64,000 bases of DNA from the NCBI GenBank assembly GCA_963678705.1, contig OY783203.1:24906535-24970534 (forward strand), written 5' to 3'. This DNA comes from Panorpa germanica (taxonomy: Eukaryota > Arthropoda > Insecta > Mecoptera > Panorpidae). Made by a program: the position numbers and the translations under genes. The notes beneath the pieces were generated by a model, which saw only the letters and a program-made list of their open reading frames with translations, was not told where the DNA came from and ran no database searches. This document shows positions 12,064 through 22,935 of the stretch, one piece after another (positions within the stretch are counted from its first letter, which is position 1; every line of letters begins with the position of its first letter).

Positions 12064-12335
12064 GTGTAACGGTGAAAAATATATTTTACTTGTCTAACGC
12101 ATCTCGTTTCTCTCTCACTTTGGAATAAATGAGATGAAAGTGAACTTAAAAAAAATATATCCATGTGGGAAAGAAACAGAAATACTTAATGAATGATGTT
12201 GGAAAAAGAAAGAATACTAGAAAGAATAACTAACACAGAATCTGTGACAGGTAGAGAACTTGTAAAGCGTTAGAATAGAATTGTACGAGTGACTCGAACT
12301 TCACCAAATAGGGCACTTCACCAAATTGTTTACTG
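12064..12335 (-). repeat. Dispersed 280-bp repeat, copy 1
   Basis: The reverse complement matches 60650-60945 over its whole length, with indels and substitutions. Shared blocks include the start TGTAACGGTGAAAAATATAT and the end CACTTCACCAAATTGTTTA. It has no coding content and no clear terminal repeats; its class is unknown. Confidence 0.65.
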
Positions 12336-13451
12336 GGTAGATATTATTAGAATTAGAATATATAGAATTATTAGATAAATTACTATAATATTTATGGAAC
12401 ATATATAAAATAATATTTAAAACACTTACCCTGTTTACTAACCAATTAATTTTGCAAAATATCCTCATGTTTAATCCAAAATGCAGAATAATGTAAAAGA
12501 AATCGATATTATATATAAATAAATATATAATATAAAATAATATATAAATATATTTGAATTAAATGTCAGTACAGATCATAAAACATTAAACAAATAAATA
12601 ATATATTTGTAGGTTAATGTAAACAAACTAATGTCAACAATTCAAGTTTTCAATTAGAGAGGTCACTCGCAATGCTTGACAACTAATAGACAGACATAGA
12701 TTGCTTTCCCCTTACCCCGGGTAATGGATACATACCCCTCAAAATGGAACAAATTATTTGTTCACAGTGAATCGTATATTTAATATGTGGGCTATTCATT
12801 AGTTACGTCACACGCAAAGAGGGGCTACGTTTTTTTTGTTTGATGTTTTGCTCTGTTTCTTAACTGTTTCGTATATGTTACACTTAAAAATATTTAATAA
12901 AAGGAATTGTATATCAGAGGTCTTCGGCCAGCCGGAGGCCTCGAGGAAAAAGTAGTTTGTGACGATAGAATTGAATGTAGCGTGTGAGCAAAGAAAACGT
13001 AGTTGAAACGAGAGTAGATAGGTGTTTCACAACAATGTTTTATAAACCAATATTCTCATAAATAAATGGTCTTGGTGGTTATGTCTATCTGGAAAAACCG
13101 TCACATAGCAAATCGACCTAAACAGTGCAGTTCCCAAACTCGTTTACTACGATATAATTATTGCTATATGGCTAGAATATTTTTTAACGTTAGCCGAAAA
13201 AAGAGAATCATAATTTATAAAAAAATACAGTTATTGGTTTTAATTAAATTTGTTTAATAATATTTAATAATAAATTTAGTATTTAGTTATAAATTCATTC
13301 TTAACACATAATATAAATATTACTAACTATACATCAATTTGGAAAATATTTTAAATTTTTAATAAATTTACACAAAACTTTTTACTACAATAAAATATAA
13401 ATAATTTAAGAATCAATTTAAAACTAATTACTTTTGACATAGAATTTACAT
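12336..13451. repeat. Second direct-repeat copy and AT-rich flank
   Basis: About 12610-12770 repeats 10950-11105 in direct orientation (shared blocks AGGTTAATGTAAACAAA and ATTGCTTTCCCC). The remainder, to the yellow-like gene, is AT-rich with no gene seen. Reading frames here are short and lack family resemblance. Confidence 0.5.
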
Positions 13452-14835
13452 TTACCAACAACCTGCCATCACGGACAATTGTTGAACGGCACCACATCCT
13501 ACTGTGTTTTGAATGTAGTCAGGGAAGTTGCTCTCCAAAACGCGCATCCGTCCGCGCTTGTAATCGGCAATGGCGTGGGTGGCAAGATGGCAGCTCATGC
13601 AACGATAAACTGTCAAGAAATTATTCTCTTGGAAAGCTGTGTTCGTGTCCCATCGGAACACATCGGGTAATCCTTCGTGACGGAAGAACAGAGCTGATCC
13701 ATTATCAGTTCCGATAATAACCAATTTAGCTGGCTTAGGTCCAACGTCTGTAATAATCAATATATCGTTAAAAGATTTCGTTAAAACATACAAATACGAG
13801 TATACTTGCTAAGTAACAGGTAAACTGTTGCAATTGTGTACTCGTATTGTGTACACGTGCGGTAAAAGTTTGGTTCAGGAAATTCGTTTACCTTGGATCT
13901 TTCCTTGTGCGCTTCCCCGTCTTAAGAATTCAGTCTTGATAGAGAACAATCTGGGGCTGCTGAGATACGTGAAGTAAAGTACGGTGCTTCCACATGATTT
14001 TCTGACAAGAGCTAGGTAGAGAACATCTTTTCTTGCACATCCTGCAGCCACAGCACGTGGTAGAACAACGCGGAATCCACGAGAAGCTTGGGTATCATAT
14101 ACTAAGATGGCGCGGGTAGCAGCGTCAGATACATAAACAAAACAACGGCCGTCAGGAGTATAGTCGACCACCAAGTATTGCAGTCTAGAGGTGGAAGTAG
14201 TTAAGCCTTCGAGTTCTAAAACTTTTAGAACTTTGCCGGTCTTGATACTGAAAGCAATAACTTTAGGTGGACAGTGACGAACTGGAGTTTCCAGGGTGTT
14301 TACGATACCGACGTCCAATGCCCAGAGGATATCCTAAGAAAATAATATTATTACATTCTTGGAATTTTACTGACCTATATTTTACAATATATTTAAAATT
14401 TAGAAGTAAAATCATTCATTTCTATAATGCAAAATATATACTTACATTGGAGTCCAAGACAATATCAACAACAGACTGCAGAGCGCTGCATTTTCCTTCT
14501 TCTTGCATGGACCAGCAAGGGAACGGAGTGAAGCTAGCGTGGCATCCTTTACGCATGGAGGTCTTACCCAACGTTACAGGAACACCAGGCTTATATCTTG
14601 GCAGTGCAACAAACACTTCATCCTTGAAGAGTTGAGCTCTGGTGGCAATAACGTTCTTGCTTACATATTTTCCAGAGCTTTTGAAGATGCTTTTAGTAGC
14701 TGGGCAAGGCCATTCAAAATAGCCACCTGTCCATTGGAGGGTTGGAGCTTGTGATATTTGCGTATCTGATGGATCTAATTCATGATGAGCGAGAACTACA
14801 GCGCATACAGAAAATAAACAAATCACGCGCAGCAT
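13452..14835 (-). CDS. Yellow/MRJP-family secreted protein, paralog 1
   Basis: A member of the yellow/major-royal-jelly family (six-bladed propeller fold; family members act in cuticle pigmentation, eggshell and other extracellular roles). Three coding exons: 14835-14446, 14333-13892 and 13747-13452. All have GT-AG introns, and together they give 375 residues. Residues 1-16 form a signal peptide (MLRVICLFSVCAVVLA). The MRJP core follows, with WALDVGIVNTLE, SRLQYLVVDY, ILVYDTQ and a DVGPKP block. Cysteines near CWSMQEEGKC and late in the protein suggest disulfides. The ATG is the first codon after an acceptor, so a 5' UTR exon exists at about 14910-14960, ending in a GTAAGC donor. The protein is shorter than most yellow proteins (over 400 residues). 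The subfamily cannot be settled by eye. The nearest relative in the window is the gene at 20184-21465. Confidence 0.9.
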
Positions 14836-14970
14836 CTGAAAATTATTAACAAACAATAAACATCAAAATCAATTACAATTAGTGATCTGTGAAATATGTT
14901 AATTGCTTACTTTAGTCGGTGCTGAAGCCTGAAGAAAAATATGTGAGTTTGATAAAGAACCAAAGTGAAC

Positions 14971-14980
14971 GCCTTTATAT
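14971..14980 (-). promoter_or_regulatory. TATA box of yellow-like paralog 1
   Basis: TATATAAAGG on the minus strand, about 60 bases upstream of the donor that ends the non-coding first exon. The same core stands upstream of paralog 2. Confidence 0.6.
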
Positions 14981-16336
14981 ACAAGCACACTGAAAATGAA
15001 AACAAGAAGTCATTGACTATGTTTGCTAAAAAGTATTTACAAACAAAACGATGTTAAAAGCAACATATAAATGTAGTGTAAGTGTTCGCGCGGGTTCAAA
15101 TGTTTAGACAACAACGATGTCGTAATGCAGGAAGCGAATTTATTACCAGATGGATGGAATTATAGTCATAATATTATGATATGTTTTCAAATAAACACCC
15201 ATATGATCCAACATACTTCACACCATGACTTGGTTCCTCAGTTTAGGGAAAAACTCTGTAATTTGTTTGATTAAAAAAGAAACAATGTAAATACCTCTCA
15301 AGAAACCTAATTTCTCAATATCGAAAGGGTTCTTAGTTTAACATAAAACACGTGGTGTCAAGGAAATGAGGAGATGCTGCTCACATAAGCCGCAAACCCA
15401 TAAAAACACGTGCAATATTTATCCAAGAACATAGTCCAGGCATGTGTGTCACTGGATCTTATTATTTGCAAATTTCTATTTATAGTATTTCTTCCAAGCT
15501 ATATAAACAAATGGCTACAATAGCAGCGTCGCAACAATATTTGACTCGCCGAATTGCAGAATGCGCTTTATAGAAAAGCTCACGGAAGACTATTAATATT
15601 ATTTTCAATTTAAAATAAATTGACAATTTTGTTCTAAAATTCTACTGTAATGTGATGATTGTTAAATTGATTATATACTCGTACATACATAATCATAAAC
15701 TTATTAGGCATCAGTGTAGTTCACATGCATGTCACCACAAAAACTGTCATCATAGTAGGAGGCCGTTGGGGATAGGACATCGGAAATAGACTGACGTTAA
15801 ATCAATTAAATAAAAGAACGTGATGTTTAAATTAGGGCCCTCTAGGTAAGTAAGCATGAGTAAATGAAGTAATCATTCTGAACTTATCACCCTTACGCCA
15901 CGTTTTTACGAGGCAAGTTACATAGGTCTAAGCAGCTATTTTATTCAACAAAAGTTGAATATTACTTGAATCTGTTTTTGTACACACATGAAATGTCTGT
16001 CTGTAAGTCAGTTTCAAGTAATATTAAACTTTCATTCAATAAAGTATCATGGCACCATTCAACTCATCTCGTGGAAACGTGGCTTTAAATAAAGTACCTG
16101 TTACTAGATTTATTTTATCGTATTTTGGACTTTTTGGCGTATTAAGTTGTACATGTTATTATGTATAAAGTATAGTATGTTTATTTATTTATTATTAACA
16201 AATGTTTTTATTAACTATGTTTCTATGTATACTACACTTAGTTCAAGATAGAAAGTGGCAGGGCAGTGGCAGCACAGACTTTGCCGACTTCCTCCAATTA
16301 TGTTCCAATTCGAGTTTATAAAACTATGTCTATAAT
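14981..16336. repeat. Intergenic region with a dispersed repeat
   Basis: About 15659-15822 is a diverged copy of 40498-40660 (shared words GTGTAGTTCACAT, AGTAGGAGGC or ATAGGAGGTC, and GGGATAGGAC or GTGATAGGAC). A pair of inverted words ending ACTTGAA/TTCAAGTAATATT lies near 15960-16025. The rest is AT-rich with no gene seen. Confidence 0.5.
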
Positions 16337-17420
16337 ATTATGACATTGAGGAAGTAAAGGAATTTAGGGTACACATTAAAAAAAACAATGGAGAAGAGGC
16401 GCAGATAAGGGAGGTAGCGAAGAAGGCGGATTTAGTAATGAGAAGGGTGTGGAGATTAGGAGAAAATGTGTTTGGTGCGGATATGCAAAAGAGCCTATGG
16501 ATGGTTGATAGACTAATAACGAGTATGATGATATACGGAACAGAGATATGGGGGTGGAAGGAGCAATAGAAATTGGAAAGAATCCAGGAGAGATACATTA
16601 AATGGATACTAGGGTGGGACAGGTGCACGCCGGGATACATAGTAATGGAAGAATTAAAAAGCAACAAGATAAGAATGGAAGCGAGAAGGAGAGCAGTCAA
16701 GTTCGAGGAAAAAATGAGTAATGATGAAGGCGACATCTTAAGGAAAATGAGGGAGGAGAGTAGAAAGGAGGAGTGCCGAAAAAGAGAAAGGAGTATTAAG
16801 AAGAGAATGGAATGGCGACAGAGGAGGCAGAGAGAAGGACAGAAGAAGGCACAAGTGTGGAAGAGGAGCTAAGGAGAAGAGACAGGAGAACAGATACAAT
16901 AACAGGAAAAAATTAAGAAGAGCAATTATAACAAAATATATAAAAGGATTTGGGAGAGAGAGATATCAGAATACATAAAATAAAAAGACACAAAAAATAT
17001 GAGAAGGATTGCCAGATTCAGATTGGAAAACGAGGAGAAAGGAAACAGATACTGGGCAAATAGCGATAGAAAGGATGTGCACAGTGTCCAAATGGAGATA
17101 GAAACGTTGGAGCACATTAAGTTTTCATGTGAGAAAAAGGTAAAAAGCGAAAAGAATATTGTGCAGTTATTAAAGGGAGGCAGTAAAGGAAGAAGTGGAT
17201 GGTGGAGATAGAGAAAAGGAGCGAGAAAGAGAAGGAATGGCAGAGTAGAAACAGAAGGGAGAGTAGCTGGAGGAGCGAAGCAGTTGCAGTAACAGTTTTG
17301 TTTTTGTTTTTATAAGGATATATATATTTTTTTTCTTTTGGAAGGAGTGAGAATGTTTAGATATAATAAGGATCAAAAATGAATTAAGTACAAAATGGCA
17401 AATACATTAATAATAATAAT
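16337..17420 (+). mobile_element. R1-like non-LTR retrotransposon, 3' fragment
   Basis: The sequence reads, with stops and frameshifts, as the C-terminal part of an endonuclease/reverse-transcriptase polyprotein. It shows EVKEFRVHIKKNNGEEAQIR, then MMIYGTEIWGWKEQ, a stop at 16567-16569, then ERIQERYIKWILGWDRCTPG and a charged Arg/Glu-rich tail. The final part, near 17100, resembles the C-terminal Cys motif region (ETLEHIKFSCE). It ends near a TAA-rich tail at about 17400-17420. Catalytic RT motifs are not present: the copy is 5'-truncated and dead. Confidence 0.7.
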
Positions 17421-18089
17421 GTCTATAAAATTGTGCTGTTTTTTGATAAAGTTGACTATCATACTATACACATTTATTTTTTAATATACATTTATTTTTT
17501 AATTTGTAATAATATTATGACGATATTATCACTTAAAATAATCCACACCGCTGCCTAATAAATTTATGATTATCAAAAACTCTTCTTTGTAATAATTTAC
17601 CATTTTTAACTCATTTATACTCGTAATATATTTAGTGGCAATTCTACTTCTTCTAGCTCCATGTTAATTAACATCACTATGCTTTCAATAATTTGTGAGG
17701 TGGTAGAAATTCTTATTATTATTGAAAATAGGCGCATTAAATCACTTGTCAAACAGAGAAACAATAGATGAAAACGGTGCATCGCCCGACTGTTTGTCAC
17801 CAAATAAAAATAACCACTCAACGCTGGAGTGGGATCCAACCCAAAGCATTCGTCTGCTAAGGATAAAAATAGGGTTCATTATTCCATTATCTACCAAAGA
17901 TCAAGGGTTGTGTTTGTGGGTGCACAACTGTATACTCTTTGAAGAAGAAACTGGAAAGTTTTGAAAGGCTTAGCCGTAATATTACACAATGGAATATTAT
18001 TAGCCTTGTGTACTAGCCTCAATATTTAGATAATAATAAAAAGTTATTTTACAAAAAATTATAATTTATGTTAGGTATATTTAAAAGTA
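17421..18089. other. AT-rich intergenic stretch
   Basis: No gene, terminal repeats or family match seen. A pair of T-rich ATACATTTATTTTTTAAT words is tandemly repeated near 17467-17500. Confidence 0.4.
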
Positions 18090-18645
18090 CTAGAGTTTTC
18101 CCCCGTCGCAAAGCGACGTGTTTTTAGTGTGTATGATTTGAATCCAACAATATAATTCGAAATTTCATTTCAAATTTTAATTCTATTTTTAAATTGAAAT
18201 AATTAATTCGTTCAATAATAAAATATTAATTTGTATAAACTGACTAAAAAAAATTTTTTTTTTCAACAAAATATAAAATATTTTCAATTTATTCGTTATT
18301 TTGTCAACTTTTTTCAAAATTTGAGATTTCTTTTTCGATTTGTAAATTAGGTACCAAAGATAGACCATATATAAAATTTCAACTTTTTTGCCCAATTTTT
18401 ACCCTTGGCAAAAGCCGCACCCGTGCCCCTAAATAAAATTTTTGTATTTTGATTTTTTTTCTTTTAATAACTTATTTTATTATTAGGTACTCCAAAATTT
18501 GAGTTTTCTCCAAAAGTTCATGCCTCTTAATTTTCTCAACGCCCCCTTTTCCAATTTCTTAATTCTTAATTTACAAAAAATATTAGCATTGAACACCGTA
18601 ATACACCAAATGTCAACTTTCTATCTATAACGAATTAAAAGTTAT
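18090..18645 (-). mobile_element. Helitron-like non-autonomous element, copy 2
   Basis: The minus strand ends in CTAG before a host T at 18090, with the hairpin CGTCGC TTT GCGACG just inside, as in copy 1. The 5' part is truncated at about 18645, so the TC end is missing. Confidence 0.65.
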
Positions 18646-19501
18646 AATATAGGATAATTTTAGTCACATTTTGACGTCACTCGACTATATTATTGTCTGT
18701 AGCAAAATAAGTAATTGATTTTATTAAATTTAGTTTACTACCTGTATAATATCAAAAGTTTATGTCGCTCGAAAAGCTATCTCTTTTACATTCTGTTAAA
18801 AATTCATAGAAGGAAAGAGGGTAGGACGACGTACATGACGTCGATGGATCAATGATGTGTTATACATTTTGATGCCTGTGATGGTTAAGGGTACAAACAT
18901 GACTATTTTAATTGATAATATCATTTATAATATTACGACTTATAAAAAATAATTGGATATTGGAGATTCTGATGACAATTTATAAATATATTATACAGAT
19001 TTATAATAATTAAGTCATAGTTCATAAAGTAAAGAGATGGACAAGTGACCCGTTTCTTCTACCTGTTGAGATAAGACGTAACTATGTTATTTAATTGCTT
19101 AAACTTTAAGTTGCTTAAGAATATTGCTTAAACATTATAATCTTGTTAAAATTAAAAGTTGTCTTACAACAATTAAACATGTAAAGTTGTAAAACATGAC
19201 TGTTAATTAGTTCGTAACCTTGAAATATTCAATTAGCGCTAAGTCAACCATAACTCATTATACAACACCCATGTGGGACACTGCGAGTTGTCGATTTGCA
19301 GAAACGAACACAAAATGCGGAATCAGATAATAAAAAGAGCACTACTAGCACTTTGCTGATTGTTGTTATGAAACTTTATCCAAATAGGAAACATAATTAA
19401 AAAATATTTTAGATAATTATTATAAAATTATATGCTTTTATATAAATAAATAAAATGATTTATATTTATTTAAATATTAAATAAGACTTTGTTCTGAAGT
19501 A
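18646..19501. repeat. Diverged MITE-like sequence
   Basis: Several blocks resemble the 23841-type MITE: an ATCTCTTTTACA block near 18779, a TTTTAATTGATAATATC block near 18904 and a TAATAATTAAGTCATAG tail near 19004. No terminal repeat is recognisable, so this is an old relic or a related family. No gene. Confidence 0.4.
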
Positions 19502-19563
19502 TATAAAGTCAGTCTTGTATTTTTGGATTCCACAGTTGAGAGTGCATTACATTTATTCATAAG
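19502..19563 (+). promoter_or_regulatory. TATA box and non-coding first exon of yellow-like paralog 2
   Basis: TATAAA at 19502-19507. A start near 19530 would give a short untranslated exon ending at about 19563 before a GTATTG donor. The intron then runs to the TTTTAG acceptor at 20162. This mirrors the layout of paralog 1. Confidence 0.5.
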
Positions 19564-20183
19564 GTATTGTTTATTCGCTATTCACAATTGAGGTTAAGTT
19601 TATTAAGGTTATTAGGTGACATTTTAAGGTTATGTTACAATTACTTTACGCCATTTTGTTTACGTTGGAAAGAAAATAATAAACAAATAATTAATTAAAT
19701 ATCATTTATTAAATTCAACTCAAGCTAATTATTTTCACTGGTTAATTTAACTATTAATTTGTATTGTATTGTAACTGAAGATTTATTACTTAAAAGTGAA
19801 GCGATTAAAATCGGTCCGTTAAGAATGCTTGCATCTTTTATTATTTCTTAAAGCAACTGCGTTATTATAAGTTCATGTATGAATACCATGCTTGGGTTTC
19901 GCTCTTCAGAACCAAATTTATTATACAGACTTAGTATCAGAAGCAATTTAAAACGTTTTCATAGAAACGACTTTGTGCTATTTCAAAATACTTAGCAGGC
20001 CATCTTTTATTTGGCTAAGGCACTTTACCGAAGTAAATAGTCTTATTATTATAATTTAGAAAAAATCAAGATCTGGTTATGTTTTGTATTAAACAAAAAT
20101 AAGGGAATTCCAGACCTAACATCTCGCATTCATTTTAAGTTAACCATTATGTTTTCTTTTAGAGCTCCTTGTCAATTACCGCA

Positions 20184-21465
20184 ATGTTGCGCGAAATTCT
20201 ATTGTCTTGCGTTCTGGTAGCAGCCGCACAAGCATTTTGTGACAAAACTCTTCTACCTGAGTTCACATTCAGATTATCTGGAAACAATCTAGAATGGCCC
20301 TGTGTGTCTACCAGAAATATATACAGAACATCAGGACGCTATCGCCCACGAAACATCATCGCCACTAGATCTCAAATCTGGAAGGACGAAGCAATTGTTG
20401 CCATGCCAAGATATAAGTCAGGAGTTCCATTCACCTTAGCAAAACTTTCACTTCGTAAAGGAGGATGCCTGACTCCATTGGCTCCTTTCCCTTGCTGGTC
20501 TATGCAAGAAGAAGGAAATTGTCAAGCTCTTCAATCTGTCGTTGATGTGTTCTTGGATGCTCATGTAAGAATGTCATTACTTCATATGATGCTTCTTGCA
20601 ACTAATATTCTCAGTTTCAATATTAATAATATATTTTCGATAGGATATCGTCTGGGCTCTAGATGTTGGTATTGTCAACACATTAGAACAACCCGTCCGT
20701 CGTTGCCAACCTAAAGTAGTGGGCATTCATGTAAAGACTGGAAAAGTTATGAAGGTTATTGACCTAACTTCTCTCGTCGGTCCAGCTTCCCGTCTTCAAT
20801 ATCTAGTCGTAGATTACGATACTGACGGCAAGAGCTATGTGTAAGTATCTTGTAATGAAAGTTTGTTGCTGTAGACGTGACCAAATATTTTACTCTGAAA
20901 TTTGTTTAACAGATACATTGCTGATGCTGGAACTCGCTCTATTTTGGTATACGACGTTCACGACAACAAAGGACATCGTGTTGTCCTGCCACGCGCCGTT
21001 ACTGCAGGATGCCAAGCCAACGATGTGCTCTATCTCGCTCTTGTTCGTAAATCCTGCGGCAACACTGTCCTTTATTTCACCTACTTGGGAAGTTCTCGCT
21101 TGTTCTCCATTAAAGCTGCACATTTACGCAAAGGACAAGGCTCTGGAGCCGTGGTTGATGTGGGACCTAAGCCACAAGGCCGCTCCATCGTTCTCTTGGG
21201 TACTGATAATGGTGCTGCTATCTTCTTCCGTTATAAGGGACAAAGTGATATCTACCTATGGAACTCAGAAACGTGTTTCAAACAGAGCAATTTCTTAGAA
21301 GTACAAATAGGTGGAGAATGTAGGTTGGCCACGCAAGTACTACCAGGTTATAAACGACTTATGTGGGCATTGGAAAGCAACTTCCACGACTTTATCTCCG
21401 ATTCTGTTGGGTGCACAGGAGCCAGTGTTGTTCTCCATCCAGTAGTCAAGGATTGCTCGGATTAA
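20184..21465 (+). CDS. Yellow/MRJP-family secreted protein, paralog 2
   Basis: Same family and layout as the gene at 13452-14835, facing away from it about 5.3 kb off. Coding exons are 20184-20564, 20644-20840 and 20913-21465, with GT-AG introns of 79 and 72 bases, giving 376 residues. The start is the first ATG, 21 bases after the acceptor at 20162. A signal peptide (MLREILLSCVLVAAAQA) precedes FRLSGNNLEWPC. The MRJP core shows WALDVGIVNTLE, SRLQYLVVDYD, SILVYDV and DVGPKPQG. The first coding intron is at the same place as in paralog 1 (just before DIxWALDVG). The second, inside SYV/YIAD, is absent from paralog 1. The intron before DVGPKP in paralog 1 is absent here. The protein is predicted to be secreted; its substrate or partner cannot be told. 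Confidence 0.92.
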
Positions 21466-22935
21466 TCCTAGCCGAATATGTATAATGTAAATAAATTAAG
21501 AAACACAAAATTAGATGAAGAGACACATTTTGGGACAAACTTCTGAATCTAAATTTCAAAATTGATTTGTACTCGCAAAGTTTTAAATATATTTTCGAAA
21601 AAGTATGACAGGTTGGAAAGAACTAAGTAACTGACAAAGTAGTTAACTGACTGACTTATTGATTACCGGACTGACATGCTTTACAAATTAGTAGAATACA
21701 CAAAATATTCGCAATGAGGAGGTTCCAAAATACTATTTTAAGATATTTATCAAGTTTTAACATCGTATGTAGTATTAATATTAATAAAATATTTAATTAA
21801 AATTAAAGGATTTTCATTTTAAAATATAATTACAAAAAAGTAAATTGCATAAGAATTCATAATTTTGACTTATTATTTTAATGTTGTATATATTTCATTG
21901 CGAAGAAAGTATGATGGCATATGATGAATGACTCATATTCTTCACAATATATACATATTGAAAATTGTCACTGACTGAATGGTTGAATACGAAGGCCAAT
22001 GGGTTAATCAAAACTAGTACAGCATTGTAATTGTTCGGATATAAGTTACCGCAACATCAGCAATTCGTTCACTGTGCTATTTCATAGTAAGTCTTTTTGA
22101 TTTGCTGAATCGGCGAATTTAACACATTTAGACCACATTTATAATTTTATTTACAACCTCATTAATACTCGTATCTGGGCAATGACAATTGTGTTGCTAT
22201 ACACAAATACGTAAGAACAATAATATTGCATTAATACTGCAACCAATTTCTAGAGAAATTGCCTGTACAATAGTAGTGACGACAATGATGCAGACTGATA
22301 TATTATTTAAATGCATTTGCTTAAGATTGCTTTTGAAAAACTCCTATAACATGATGCCATTGAAACACCTAAAAAAGAATCTTAAGACTAAAGTCATATA
22401 TGGTGAGTTTGATATCAGCTCAAGTAGCACTCCTCCGAGAGACCGAGGTAACTAGGTCGTAGACTTTAACTTTCGATTTCTGGAAGTGGAATAAATTTAT
22501 TTCATGGTTGGCATAGAAATAACTCACCTAATGATAAATATATCAACTATGTATAAAGCCTTATTACAACTAATGCTAGATCTAACATAGCTGTTGAAAT
22601 TGCAGTAATATGACAAAACAAATAAGAAAGCTCAACATAGCCACTACAATTCGTTGAAAGTCATTCGAAAGAAAAATAAAATTGTATTTATTATTTTTAT
22701 TATATACCATTAAATTAAACAAGTATTGATAATACTAAATTTGTACATATATATAAAAACAATTTCAATGTGATTATCAAAAAATAAAATATTCCAAACA
22801 ATGTAAAACCTCATAAATAACCTAAAAAAGAACATTATGAGAGCATTAAAACTGACATGTAATATGTCTATAATGATTTCTTATAAAAAAGAGTAAAAGA
22901 ATAAAAGAAACAGGGGGATAAAAATTAGATGGGCT
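21466..22935. other. Intergenic stretch between yellow-like 2 and the cyclin
   Basis: AATAAA at about 21489 is a likely polyadenylation signal for yellow-like 2. The rest is AT-rich. The reading frame at 22189-22455 has no family resemblance and no splice context, so it is not called. Confidence 0.4.

Noticed and set aside
16337..17420. Use of the R1-like LINE to name the host order
   Set aside because: Similar fragments occur in several insect orders, so the fragment cannot fix the host.
22189..22455. 88-codon frame between yellow-like 2 and the cyclin
   Set aside because: No ATG context, splice sites, conserved motif or neighbouring exon supports it.
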